The notes under the pieces are model-generated. The model saw nothing but the letters and a program-made list of their open reading frames with translations, made no database searches and was not told the DNA's origin. A stretch of DNA of 64,000 nt from Kappaphycus alvarezii (lineage: Eukaryota; Rhodophyta; Florideophyceae; Gigartinales; Solieriaceae), in assembly GCA_002205965.3 (NCBI GenBank), contig NADL03000662.1, forward strand, positions 1,054,001-1,118,000. The letters run 5' to 3'. Within the stretch, counting starts at the first letter, position 1, and every line of letters begins with the position of its first letter. This document shows, piece after piece, positions 1 to 11,040 of the stretch. Position numbers and translations under genes: made by a program.

Positions 1-1370
1 CAAAATTTCATGTCCAATATGGCCTGCCTGCCACGGTAGCTAACCCGGAGACGGCTTTCCAAGGAATCTTATGCTATGTTCATACCGTCCCATTATTGTT
101 TCATGTGTAGTAAGCCTACTAAGCCTCCCGCTCCGGTGCCAAGCCAAAATCAAACCACAAATTCCCTTCAAATTCTCGCTGATGTGGCCGTAGAGCGCGA
201 CGCTCACTCAAATGCACAACTTCAGTGACTCCGAAGACTCCCCTACATATGATGAGTCTACATATTAGTGCCATTTTTTCGACATCTTTCATGATGCGGG
301 AGGGTCTAAAGCCATCCATGACTTGGTTAACTTTGATGTATCGGAGTTCGGAACTGAATGGGCCAACATATCGAACATGGACAGCGAAAACTACAACAAG
401 GGTCCGAGTCGCAAATCGAAGTACAGTGGGAAAGATACGCATCTCATAACGCTTATCACACTGAAGTGCAGAGGTACATGGGATATTTTTGCCAATATTT
501 TCGGCTTGAAGGGCCCGAAATTGGAAAAAAGGTGACGAAGTTTCTTGAAATGATCAGCCGGCCTCTATATGAAGGCTTGGTAGAACGAAATACGTTCTCA
601 TTTTCATTTGGTAATTTGTTGCGCGATGGGAAGATGTTCAAGGACTTTCCGGCAGCAATATGCTTGACGGATGTAACTTTCCAACAAGCGAATCGCCTTA
701 GAGGAAACATGCAGGAAAGGAAGGTGTACTTCTGTAGTAAGCATAGATTGTACAGCTACAAAGTGGAGGTCAGCAACTCTCCAACGGACTTTCTGTGAAC
801 TTCACGAAGCATTAAACAGGTTCAGTTTCGGATCTAGAAATATTCCAGCGCAACGTAGACTTCCATATATCTGATTTGAAGAAGACATCCGCACTGCGTA
901 GAATTCAGGATATTGTACCGCTTTCTGGAGAGTATCCGAGGTTCTGGGCTATGTTGATGGACAAAGGATCCACCAAGGGGCAGATGATATTACGAGAGCT
1001 ATTACACCGAAGAAGAAGCGTAGGAATGGTTTTTTGCCCCGGGAAGAAGAGGTCGGAAACATTAAGCTTACATCAGATAGGATCATTGGTAAAAACTCTT
1101 TTTGGTAGGCTCTGCATGCTTTGGGGTGTAACTGGGAGTAAGTGGCGCTGGAAGGAGAATCGTTACGAATCAGTTTTGAGATATGCACTGGTCTGGATAA
1201 TACCGCACATTCATATGCACTCTTTTCTGTCAGAGGATGGGACGCACCACAAGCGGGTGAAGAAGAGGTTGAATTCGATCGGTGGGGAGATCTGCCAGAA
1301 GCGCCGTCGTTTGCAGGAGCTATACCGCATGAAACTTCGTAGAACTTTACTTACCGTTCCGTAATGTTGC
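1..1370 (+). mobile_element. Harbinger-like (DDE_4 type) DNA transposon, decayed copy 1, cut by window start
   Basis: Translated pieces resemble the PIF/Harbinger-IS5 type DDE transposase. The first acidic residue sits in TDVTFQQANR (about 670-700) and the second in AMLMDKG (about 948-968). The third block, which in the copy at 60.7-61.9 kb reads DRIIVENWFGRL, is disrupted here: around 1078-1110 the reading is RIIGKN and the frame then breaks. The coding region is split into at least two frames (358-798 and 876-1364). A basic C-terminal tail (KKRLNSIGGE and onward) is shared with the other copy. The left end lies outside the window and I could not define terminal inverted repeats. The family call rests on the spacing and wording of the DDE blocks; it is certainly non-functional. 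Confidence 0.7.
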
Positions 1371-1739
1371 GTTTAATGACTGAGAGGTCGAATCTGAGTA
1401 GCCATTTTAATGAGCTTAATCGATTTGGTTGTTGAAGCCTGTCTCAATCACTTAGGAAATTATTTTTTTGCAGTATAATATCGTTGAGTTAATTTTCTAT
1501 CCTCTCTTCTTCACATGCTTTGTCGGCCTCAAATGTCTTTTTTCTTAGTGCTTTTTGAGGTACGAAGTCATTCAAGATTCACCTAGTCTTTGGGAGAGGG
1601 ACCTGTTGAAACGCCGAAGTTTTAATCTTCCAGAATGAGCACTGCGGACCTTTCAGGTGTAGATGAGAACTTTTTAAGTACTGTCAGCGGACCTGTCGCC
1701 ATACAATATTTTACTGCCTCCGCGGTCTGATGCTTCCAA
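1371..1739. other. Intergenic, nothing recognised
   Basis: No coding pattern or repeat structure is visible on either strand. It probably holds the 3' non-coding end of the Harbinger-like copy on its left. Confidence 0.5.
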
Positions 1740-2240
1740 CACCCCGTCCCCTCTCCCCGTGGCCTATGAAATCACCGTATCCAAGCTATTCCGGGAGAGC
1801 TATATGCCAATGGGAGCACGGAAAGCGACAGCGGTTGCCAATGTAGCAGAAAAGCGGAAGAAAAGTGACCTAGCCACGAAAGTGGTTATCATTCCTGGCA
1901 GAAGATCGAAGTTAGGGTGGAATTTTGTGCCGCTAGCTTTTGACTCGATATGTTCACCTTCCGAGACATCATCCAAGGTCATAGAGAAATACGCGGCAGC
2001 CGTCGCGTCTCGCAGCGGATGTCCTACTGGGGGAGTGAAGACTAACTTGTATCAGAAACTTAGCGACGCTATTTGGTCCACATGTGCAGCGTCTATTATA
2101 TGTCGTGCCCCGCAACACGCAGGATTTGGCCGCTGGAATCAAAATGAATTCTTTAATTACTTCACAGTGTTGCACATACATATCACAGTGATAAAGGTTC
2201 AATACTGTACAGTATGGTGCTGCTTGATGCCATAGAACAC
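1740..2240 (+). mobile_element. LINE 3' fragment (REL-endonuclease lineage)
   Basis: An open stretch of about 130 codons encodes the C-terminal end of a non-LTR retrotransposon ORF2. It begins in the YEITVSK block, equivalent to the DVT strand of the restriction-like endonuclease, and runs through the conserved tail with FVPLAFDS and LYQKLSDAIWSTCAAS. The same tail recurs at 4.5-4.75 kb and, more distantly, in the LINE at 28.5-33.2 kb (FDFQPLAFDSLGSPS). Only the extreme 3' part of the element is present, as expected for 5'-truncated LINE insertion. The Tc1/mariner element starts about 70 bases downstream. Confidence 0.65.
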
Positions 2241-2313
2241 TCCCTCCAAACCCGTCATACACCACCGAGACCTGATTGAAAAATAAAATAAATATTTCCG
2301 CTGTACTTAGCAC

Positions 2314-2410
2314 TAAAATTAACCATAGAAACGTCACACGTGATACTAAGAACGTAAGTTAATGTATAGTGACGAGAAAACTTAAACCACGGGGTGTTTG
2401 GGGTCATAGA
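2314..2410 (+). repeat. Left TIR of Tc1/mariner element
   Basis: Inverted repeat partner of 3568-3668; shared cores are GAAACGTCACACGTGAT and GTGTTTGG-GTCATAGA. Confidence 0.8.
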
Positions 2411-2506
2411 AATTTGGCGTGAAATTCAAATCTCTGTCAATTACGAAGTCAATGACCACCCCTTGCTCACTTCCCCTGCATAACCAGCCAAGTTCTCATC
2501 TACACC

Positions 2507-3498
2507 ATGTCTCGCAGGCGCCAGTTGTCCCAACAAGAGCGAGCTCAAGCCTCCGCGCTGAACGAAGCTGTACACAGCATTTTGGACAATGCTTCACAGC
2601 TTAAACGATCCAGAAGGTTAGTTATACATTTCTCAAGGCTTCAAGAAGCCAGAAACCGGAAAAAGCGCTATAATCGCAAAAAATGACGGTAAGAGACGGC
2701 AAGAGGTTGATTCGTGCAGCCTCAAATTCATCGCTAACATCTCGAGCGCTCCTAGACTCTCTTAAGCTGCCTATTTCTGCAAGTCGGACATGTTCATATT
2801 TTAAAAGCTCTGTGCAGCTGCGATGCCAAATTTTTCTAAGGATGCCCCCTTAGCTGATCAGCACAAAACTGCTCGGCTGGAGTGGGCTAAAACATATGTT
2901 CAGAGGAGATATATTTTGGCGTTATCCGTTCTTTTCACTAACGAGAAACTTTTAAACTTTGATTGCCTAGATGGCCTCGATGGCCTCGATGGCCTCCAGT
3001 ACTACTTGCACGATCTTGGAAATGAAACTTTAATTCTATACAGGAGGTAGCATCATTTAAATAGCATCATGGTTTGGGCTGGATTTTGTGCTCATGAAAA
3101 GACAGGTTTGTTTCAAGTTACCGTAAATTTACCCTCAGATAGTTAAAATCATTTGATATAGACTATTGTTCTGCCGTAGATCGACGATTAAATGCCTTCC
3201 AAGTGGCTCCTTCAGGCAAATAATGCACCGGCGCACTCAGCTAAGAAAACTGTGGACTGGTTTAAGAAGGAAGTAATTCGCGCTATGGAATGGCATGTTC
3301 GTTCTCCTGACTCGAAAGCCATTGAGAAATTGTGGTTTATCCTAGCAAGGGCTTTTTTACGCCAATAACATGCAGTTTTCGACGCCCACGGACTTGATGA
3401 AATGCACTGAGAGTGTTTGGAACTCTTTGCCGGAAGAGGAAGTGGAAAATGTAGTGAAGTCGATGCAAAAGCGTACAGTGGAGTTTCTCACACGGTAA
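2507..3498 (+). pseudogene. Tc1-like DD34E transposase, catalytically dead
   Basis: The start is the ATG at 2507 (MSRRRQLSQQERAQASAL), followed by a basic helix-rich N-terminus. Recognisable family blocks are LFTNEK (about 2935; family sDEk), ANNAPAHSAKKTV (about 3220; family qDNAPaHs), SPDSKAIEKLWF (about 3310; family SPDLNPIEnlW) and the C-terminal SMQKRTVEFLTR. The spacing from the second acidic site to the final Glu is 34 residues, hence DD34E. Both catalytic Asp positions read Asn here, each explicable by one G-to-A change, while the Glu remains. The frame is also broken in several places and a GATGGCCTC triplet repeat interrupts the DG turn near 2970-2995. It cannot encode an active enzyme. 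Confidence 0.75.
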
Positions 3499-3567
3499 GT
3501 ACTTTGCAGTGACTATTAAATACTAATGGAGGCTGTTATTCTGGCCTAGAAGTGCAAAAATTTTCAC

Positions 3568-3668
3568 TGCTCTATGACTCCAAACACCCACCTCATTGAA
3601 GTGCTCGGATTACTCCGCAGTAACCTACGTCCTTGGCATCACGTGTGACGTTTCTAGAATTACTTTTA
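3568..3668 (-). repeat. Right TIR of Tc1/mariner element
   Basis: Inverted repeat partner of 2314-2410, ending at the TA of the target site (TTTTA). Confidence 0.8.
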
Positions 3669-3669
3669 G

Positions 3670-4790
3670 CACATGACACTGGTGCCGCTGACTCCCGTTT
3701 ACTCCCGTACGCAGAAGCCGATCTGCATCTATTCTAATTTTTCCAACGCCTACACCCGCCACTCTCCACAAAACATGAAGGCCTCCCAGACGCACTTACA
3801 GTGGCTTTCCTCGCGTCCAAGCCTGATGCTACAACCAATATCTTATATCAAGCATGTTGCGAGTCGTCTGCTAAATACTTTTAGAAAGATGATGATTGGT
3901 CGCTATTCCCGAACCCCTCGACGCACTCAGAACTCGGGATTTGTCAACGCATCCGCCGTGACGCCTTTTTGGATAGAACTGCTGCTGCATTACTCACTGC
4001 CCATCCGTCTGTGGTCACCAACATATACGACGATGTGTGGTCGGTGATTTTGCGTCGCCACTTGGGAGTTCCGTCTCTGACGAAACTGCCCCGCTCCTTT
4101 GCGCGGAATCCAAGACGCCTATGGACCACCTTGGCGCCCTTGCTGCTGACCTGGGTAACAAAGGTCTCTGTTTGAAGAACCGCCATGAAGCAGTGGCAAA
4201 AATGCTCGGCAAATATCTTTTCAAAGCCGCTAGAGCCGGCGTCCACTACGACGTACCGTATTTACTTCCCGGACTGGACGCCAGACCTGCTGACATCCTC
4301 GTCCACCCGACTACCTCTCCGGAAAACCCTACGCCCCCTCTCTCGGTTGCCTATGACATCACACTCTCCTCATCTTTCCAACAGTGCTTCCTATCCAAAG
4401 GAGCTCGGGAAGCGTGAGCTGCCGCCAATGTGGCGGAACGACGGAAACTGAAAGACTTCGCGACCAAAATCGCCGCCATTCCTGGCCATGCTTCACCTGG
4501 ACCCCCGCAACTCTCCGGAAGTTTGTCCCGCTATCGTTTGATTCCTCAGGATGCCCTTCGGAGACTACACCCGTGATCGACGAGTATGCGGCTGCCATCG
4601 CGACCCTTATCAGAAGCTCTAAGGCAAAGGTGTCATTTCGGCTTTATCAAAAGCTGAGCTATGCCATTTGGTCCACGTGTGCAGCTTCATTGATTGCTCG
4701 TAGCCCGAAACATGCAGATGTTGCCTCCCTTCCAAAGCTAGTCAATTTTAGCGGCCTTGCATGTCGCACTTCCCTAGTCTATTGATAAAG
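3670..4790 (+). mobile_element. LINE 3' fragment, C-terminal half of ORF2
   Basis: Several frames give ordered pieces of a REL-type LINE ORF2. They are ALLTAHPSVVTNIYDDVWSV with ILRRHLGVP (about 3985-4065), a decayed zinc-finger segment (CAESKTPMDHLGALAADL, about 4100), LLPGLDARPADILVHP (endonuclease RPAD block, about 4265-4305), VAYDITLSSSF (about 4345) and the tail with LYQKLSYAIWSTCAASL (about 4640-4690). The order matches the other LINEs in the window. The RT domain is absent, so it is a 5'-truncated copy with multiple frameshifts. Confidence 0.7.
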
Positions 4791-4886
4791 CACAAATAGT
4801 TTTAGCCGCTAAAATTAATTGCAGTGGGAATAATATTTTTTATTTTTATGGAGTTCTTCGTGGCGTATGACGGGTTGGGGTGGGTG

Positions 4887-5122
4887 TGTCGTGTATCCAA
4901 CGACTATTGACTGCAGTTGTAAGGTTGTACTATCAACCTTATTTGATCAACTGCAATGATAAAGGAGTAGGTAAATAAAATTGTTTTACTGAAGAGAAGG
5001 GGACGACGCGGGGGAGTGAGCGGAGCTACGGATTCGACGTGAATTGAATGTAGCGGTACTCCTCGATGATCTTCAGCCAGCGTTGGCGAGGTGCAGTGGA
5101 GCTCTTATGTATTTAACCTGCA
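4887..5122 (-). repeat. Copia LTR (3' LTR of the minus-strand element)
   Basis: Direct repeat of 13128-13374, starting TGTCGTGT and ending TTTAACCTGCA. It contains an AATAAAATTG stretch. Confidence 0.8.
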
Positions 5123-5469
5123 AAGGTGTGCCAAACTGCGTCTTAAGCTTAGTGTGCACCTGGGCATTACAGTGTAAATTGGCACTCCCACGGACCCTAA
5201 CGCACACCCTTTGCATGGCACAGTACTGTACAAATAGGACCCGCAATTTGTGCATGGCATGACCTGCCGCCCTTTTGTTAAGATCGGCGGCTTATCTTCC
5301 GGGGGATACCTGTCTGATCGTGCTTATCTTTCTTGTATTTCTTTCCCTTTTTTATTCCCTTTTTTGATGTGGTGCGCGCAACGAACGGACGACGAGCCGA
5401 AAATCCTGTGCTTTCGGCTGAGCCACGGCGCGTAGGGCCAGGCCCGGATGTCTAGCGTCCCCGAAAGTG

Positions 5470-6625
5470 GTCAAGATTCAAGATTTGAATTGATTAATGA
5501 AGTGCCCCGAGCGAAGTGTTGGAAAAGGAGTCATTACATGTGGAAGTGAAAACCCCACCGACAATACATGGGGATGCTGGAAATGATGGAAGGCGAGAGC
5601 GACCAGTGATGGAAGACCACAGTAACAGGCCCGTGCCAGTTCATACCGAAACAGGCATTTGTGATGAGATGGCACTTCTTCTTGATAATCGAATACCCGA
5701 TATTGTTCATTCCACCATTGAAAATTACATTGTCCCAGTTGATCGCACACCATATGAGATCGACGGCATTGTACTCGGCAATGGACTACAGACAGGGGAC
5801 CGACATCTTAAAAGGGCGTGTGGTATGGATGCTAAACATCTGTAAACGACGCAATTAGTTACTTTGAGATCGTGCGGCAGTCTCATATAGCACCAGATTG
5901 TGGCGTGAGGCCTTTTTCCTTCCCAACGAAAAAATTGTACGTATTGATAAGTGATGCACCGAGGCTGTGCAACATGAATGAACGAAGGCCGCTATGGAAG
6001 GGAGCCTTAGAGCGTGCAAACAACTATTTTGTGCTCGAGAAAATCTTGAAATTTTGCAGAAAGAACCCAGGGGTTGATGTCATTACCGGGGGTGGCCCGG
6101 GAAGTAGGGAACCAAACCCTGGCCTCGTACAGTATAAGGTTGCTGGTTGCAATGAACTAATACCGCTTTGAGGATAATTGGATTGCGTCCCATCTTTCAT
6201 TTTCAATGGAGTGCAGTATTTCCGGGGTGACTCGGGGTGGCGATTGCAAAGAGAAAACTTTGCAACTCTAATACAAAGCTAGCGATTCTTAAACAGGTGG
6301 GTGAAATCGTTCAAGGACTTGGACTAAAATTGGCGCTGCGTAAGCCCGTCTTTCGGGCGAGCTACACAAGAACAGGAGGGGCAAGGCCTTCAACAAGATG
6401 AGTGACTTGAAAAGTTTTGTTTGGATAGTAAGACTTGTGCGAACTTCAGGGCGGCATGTTGACCACTGTGCCCCTGTTAATGCAACAAAGGGCATTATTT
6501 TAGACCCAGCGGAATCATTTGTTATCCGATTGTGCGCTGATAGTTTGCTCATGTGTGGCGGATCAGACTTCTCCAACCTAGATCTAGCAGTGGTTAGGGA
6601 GATGGTGGAACAGAATAAAATGTGA
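5470..6625 (+). other. Antisense coding-like region inside the copia element, unrecognised product
   Basis: Opposite to the copia pol strand, and between RNase H and the 3' LTR, three open stretches lie on the plus strand (5516-5845, 5872-6171 and 6398-6625). The last contains DHCAPVNATKGIILDPAESF and later LLMCGGSDFSNLDL. A closely similar segment lies antisense in the gypsy element (57118-57318). A conserved H-C, V-N and L-D-P spacing resembles the His/Asp half of cysteine peptidases, but that is only a resemblance. I do not recognise the family and treat it as part of the fossil element. Confidence 0.4.
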
Positions 6626-6639
6626 GTAAATGATCCCAA

Positions 6640-8200
6640 TCACGTGACCTCTTCGGACTTCACTATCCACCGATCTGGTACAACATTCAGCTCCCCGGTA
6701 GCGATGGCGTTTCTCAACATGGCTCGGCTCATCACCTTAGTAAATCCGTCGGCGATGTTCTTTTGTCTTCGAACGAAACCAATATCCGAAATCACTCTGT
6801 CCCTGAAACCTTCTCTGGCTGCAGCGATGTCTAGCATCATACGCTTTTCTGACGTTCGAAAACCCTTCGATATCACATCGAACAAACTTTTGCTGTCTGT
6901 AAACAATTGTACTGGCACGGTTTTCCTTAGAACTGTTTCGAGTTCCCCCGAGAGAGATACGGCAACATCAAACATATCACTGAAGTCCGTGACCTCACTA
7001 GCCATTGCTGATATTTTGATGCGCCTGGATTTGTAAGACTTGAAAACGATCGGCCCTATCCTTCCATTTTCGTCTGCAAGTAATATAAGATACCCAAGCT
7101 GTGACGATAAGTCCGCCTTGTTCGCAAACGAGGAGTCAGAAAAGCCGACGATCTTCAGTGAGTTCCGATCGAGCTTGGTCATCTTCGGGTGGACTCTGTG
7201 GTCTATAGCGTACTTGATAGCCCTATTTATTCTTTGTATAATAAATTTCTTCTATTCGTCGAACATGCTTTCGGTAACTTGTGCCAGTTGGGATATCTCG
7301 AAAACGAAGTCTGGACGGGAGTTAGATAGCCAGGCAAACTTCATGCGCATTGACCGAAAATGCTTGAAGGTGGCATCTGATGGTAAACATTCTAGCTTCC
7401 TAAGATATACGTTTTGGTCGACGATGAAGTCACCGCTCGTGTCTTGACAAAGGACAAAGCCTGTGAACTCAGTCGGGAGGGTAACGTCATCATCCATCTC
7501 GAAGCGCTCTTTTGGTTGCTTTGAAACTTGTTTGAAAAAATCGTCCCCATAGTAAATTGTCTACATAATTACCACTTAATACCTTCAGTGCTCCACCTGC
7601 AAGGAGGCAGTACAACGCGGTGTCTGTCTTCAGTGGAGTCATGCGAAGATCTTGACGGTGGTTTTTATCCAAAGTAGTGTGCCATACATAACCTGCATCG
7701 CACAGGCCGTAAAGAGGGCGGAGGAGTTGGAGGGATTTCTCTGGGTTGAGCTCGAATTCCGGTGCTGGCTTTCAATTAATGCCTGTCGAGCAAGTGGTTC
7801 AGTAGACTGCAATTATGCTTGCGTTATATCAGCTTTCCAGACGTCCCAACCAAAAACTTCCGCTAAGAAATGAAGCAACCGAACATACTGCTGCTGGAAG
7901 GTTGCTAAAGAATGCACCATGAAGTATTTCAGCTAGTCTCGATGCCCTTCGATGACATAACTAGCTTTAAATTTTATCTTACCATCGATAGTTGACTTAA
8001 TTGGCAGCAAAAATCGTCCTGGTAGGACGTTACCATCGAGATCTATGTCTTCTTTGAGTATTACTTTAAACGTTCCACGTTCAGTAAGTCCTCGAATTTC
8101 TTTCCTCTGTGCTGCTTCCATCTCTATTCTATTTGCTCTACTGTCTTATGGGTCAATAATCTCAGTTCCCATTACTTCAAGTTCATTTGACAATATGAAT
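6640..8200 (-). pseudogene. Copia reverse transcriptase and RNase H remnants
   Basis: On the minus strand the region opens with the copia RT entry segment (MEAAQRKEIRGLTERGTFKV, about 8060-8121). The RT-connection segment with WLSNSRPDFVFEISQLAQVT is about 7275-7330. RNase H (6640-7182) shows GFSDSSFAN, a QLFTDSKSLFDV block and the NIADGFTK end, all typical of Ty1/copia. The RNase H part is one open stretch; the rest is fragmented. It belongs to the fossil element and is not a functional gene. Confidence 0.8.
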
Positions 8201-8214
8201 TGCGAGTTTAACCG

Positions 8215-8910
8215 TCACGACGTTTCATTTCACTCAGTTTTCCTCATAGCTTTAAACTGCGGGCTAAGGTACAACGAAGTGGAAAAGATTGAGGTTCGAA
8301 ACTTTGTGTTAACCAAGTATGGCGCCTGGTTTGCAATTGACACGCAGAACAAAATAAAAGCGCGTTTGCCAAGACTATAAGATTGAGAACTGGCCAGAAA
8401 GCCATTTTTCTGGAGTTTTGCAGATGGATCCTTTTTTGCGCTGAGTGCATGGCTTGAGGTAAGAGGTGACGCAGACAGATTTTTATTTTGCTAGATTCAC
8501 GGAGAAGGAGATCGTCAACGAATTTGTCACGGGAACCATGGCGGAACAAATACTTCGTTTATTTTATGAGGAAACGTTTGGTTTCTCTTGGAGTGGGATC
8601 CTCTATTGCTTAATCTTACAGAGGCCACAGCTTGAAGAAGTTTTCCGTCCATCTTCTACGATTACTGGGTATGTGTGACTTGGACATAATGAGGCGAATA
8701 AAGATGGATGGGATTGGGGCTTCTCTTCGTTACACGGAGACATATTCATCATCCGCCCCTGCAATTATTCCATATGTTACCAGTCTGGATGCAGCATCCG
8801 CTTACCTAAAGGGTACGTATAAACGTCAAGGAGTCTTAGTAAATCGGGAATTATTCTATACCTTTGAGAATTACATCGTTGATGAGGTTTCAGAGTCGGA
8901 TGAGGAGTAA
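8215..8910 (+). pseudogene. Tyrosine recombinase remnant (Crypton-like?) inside the copia element
   Basis: On the strand opposite to the copia pol genes, two ordered blocks of a tyrosine recombinase are visible. LIALNCGLRYNEVEKIEVRN (about 8249-8308) contains the first catalytic Arg. GHSLKKFSVHLLRLLGMCDL, then DIMRR and ASLRYTETYSS (about 8620-8750), contain the H-x-x-(R/K) box and the candidate nucleophilic Tyr. The C-terminus ends VDEVSESDEE at 8910. Intermediate sequence is frameshifted. No reverse transcriptase accompanies it, which favours a Crypton-type element over DIRS. It sits exactly where copia integrase and RT should be adjacent, so it was probably inserted there. Confidence 0.55.
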
Positions 8911-9465
8911 TAAAACCACTTGATCCTGCAGTGTAACTATTTTTTCCTTGTTTCAATAGTATTATGGGCAGATAGACGCGTGGTGGTCGTAGAACTAGTT
9001 GAGAATGGACACGAAATTGGAAAATGCGCACTGCGCGTTTGGTAATTTCATGTTCACGACAGAACCTTAGGGTTATGAAGTACAAAAGGAATTTTTTGTA
9101 CAAAGTATCATTTTATGTATTTTTTACTACCTTCATTATTGTATTTGTATTTACATACCATAACAGCGACTAACTAGGATGCTTGAGATGCCAGTTTGCC
9201 GGTAGAGCAGAATGTATACAGCTGAAGGCAAGTAATGTGTAAATATTGACCAAGAAAGAAGGAGTTCTAAACGGGCGATAAATGACTGAGCTTCCGTTCG
9301 ACGTGGATCATATATTGTAAAGTAAAAAGGGAATGGGAGGGTGGGACGTGAGGAGAATGGCTCACGGCAAGAAAAGGCTTTTGTCGGATGCGGAGCGGTG
9401 CTGTACGTGCTGTGCTAATGCGTGATGCTAACAATCTCTGAGCTTTTTGGCAGATGAGCTATCTC
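8911..9465. other. Non-coding stretch, possibly the rest of the recombinase insertion
   Basis: No conserved coding is seen. It separates the recombinase remnant from the copia integrase C-terminus at 9466 and may be the 3' part of the inserted element. Confidence 0.35.
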
Positions 9466-10740
9466 TTATTCAATGTAGGAACTTATCATAAAAGCGTGAG
9501 ACAGATTGTCAGGGGCGTAATACGGTTTGACTTGAGCGACACTAAAATTTCGGGCTGCACTGTTGGTCTTATCGCGTACGAAGAACAATTTGCGTTGATA
9601 GTCAACGCCTTCAACCTCGAACAGCCCTAGCCATTCACCTATCCTATTGTTGACTTGTTTTTCGCCCCAAAAGAGCACCTTGTCCCATACTGATAGCTGC
9701 GATCAGATGAAGGAGGTACTGCATGGCGAAGGGCACGTCGAAGTTATAAACCAAAAACTTGGCTTTCCATCTCTTTCGGAGCGAGCTGAGCGATTTCTGC
9801 TCGTTCTGTCAAGGTTGAGCGACTGTATCTCGGCTCAGGCGCTACTGATATCTACAGGAATTCTCCTAACACAAGCGCAGATGTCACAAGCCCTTCTGGG
9901 CCAAGGGTGTCATTCATTGCCTTCACGGCACAGGCAAGTGCTAGTCGCTTGTCAGCATTTGGTCGAACAGCCTTAATCTTACGGAACGTTGTTCGGAGAG
10001 GTTCTTGTTACCTTTCTTCTAAACCGAGGATTGAGTGTGCTTCTATTCCCGTCTGTCCTACGGCATCATCAGAAATACGGGCCATGTGCATGAATTTATC
10101 GCCGAACTGAGACCCTTGATCAGTTAGTACATTACTTGGGAGCCCTGTATATACAGCTACCCAGCACTCAATAATCGTCGTCCAAATGTCCTCAGTAGAT
10201 ACAGTTGGGATGAAACTGGCTGCATTGAATCGCGTTCCTTCATCAACGATATGAAGCAAAGGCTCGCTATCGATGCACATAATATCGATGATAATGCATT
10301 CGTTAAATTTAACATCCTCCGCTCCCATAGTAATTCGGAACCTTTTCGGAGCTTGCTGAATCCTTTGGAAAAGTTCACATCGCTTGGACAATTCCTAAAG
10401 TGCTCTCAGATTCTCTGGTGCGGATTCTTCAGGGTGAGATCTCTTGATAAGGTCATATAGCTTCTGTTCAGTAGGATGAAAGATTTTTCTGTGCGGCTTC
10501 CATAATTCCGCTCGTGCGAAATAAATATTACAAGAGAATCGAATCTGAACGTAAAGGTGCGAACTACAAGATGTCATGGGTATTGACCATTCGTCGAAGT
10601 AGACGGTGTCCCCTCTGTCATTAACATGCGGGAATCTCTTCACGAGCCTGTTGGAGACGGTGCACTGTGTAATCGACTCACTGTCCATGGCCTCTAATCC
10701 AAGCAGTGCTGTAATATATGCGTCCACGATTTCCATTGTA
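9466..10740 (-). pseudogene. Copia integrase remnant
   Basis: Minus-strand pieces show a zinc-binding-type N-terminal stretch (HPTEQKLYDLIKRSHP, about 10420-10470) and the catalytic core segment with ECIIIDIMCIDSEPLLHIVD and SNVLTDQGSQFGDKFM (10008-10391). A C-terminal segment follows (9466-9678; WGEKQVNNRIGEWLGLF and QVKPYYAP). The order is that of retroviral-type integrases, and it precedes RT as in copia. It is broken. Confidence 0.75.
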
Positions 10741-11040
10741 ACCGTTATACTTGGAACACCAATAGATACATCGATGTGTAAATTTATCCGGCCGAGTGAT
10801 CCGTACGTAGCATCAACAAAGCGTAAACGACTCCTTGAGGAAAAAATCCTCTTTTAATGTATTCCAAGATTATGACATATTCTGTTCAGTTCCTTTCGAC
10901 CAACTACGGATGCTGGTGCTCCCCTGTTACATAACATACCCAAAGGACGTCTAAAACGGGTTTCAGATTTGAGGGTCCAAATGAAAACATTAGTCATATG
11001 CACATCATTCCATGCCTGTACCTTGGTACTATTACCTCGC

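Larger units (their letters stand above)
2314..3668 (+). mobile_element. Tc1/mariner transposon with about 95-bp terminal inverted repeats
   Basis: The two ends are clear imperfect inverted repeats. TAGAAACGTCACACGTGAT at 2326 matches the complement of 3638-3656, and the match extends inward to a GTGTTTGG-GTCATAGA block on both sides. The outermost bases are TA, as expected for a Tc1/mariner TA target site. Total length is about 1.36 kb, typical of the family, with one transposase gene inside. The element lies between two separate LINE 3' fragments (1.74-2.24 kb and 3.67-4.79 kb). TIR arms differ at roughly one base in four, so it is old. Confidence 0.85.

Noticed and set aside
6644-7447. Two plus-strand open frames of about 130 codons
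   Set aside because: Shadows of the copia RNase H and RT strand, which has recognised motifs on the minus strand.
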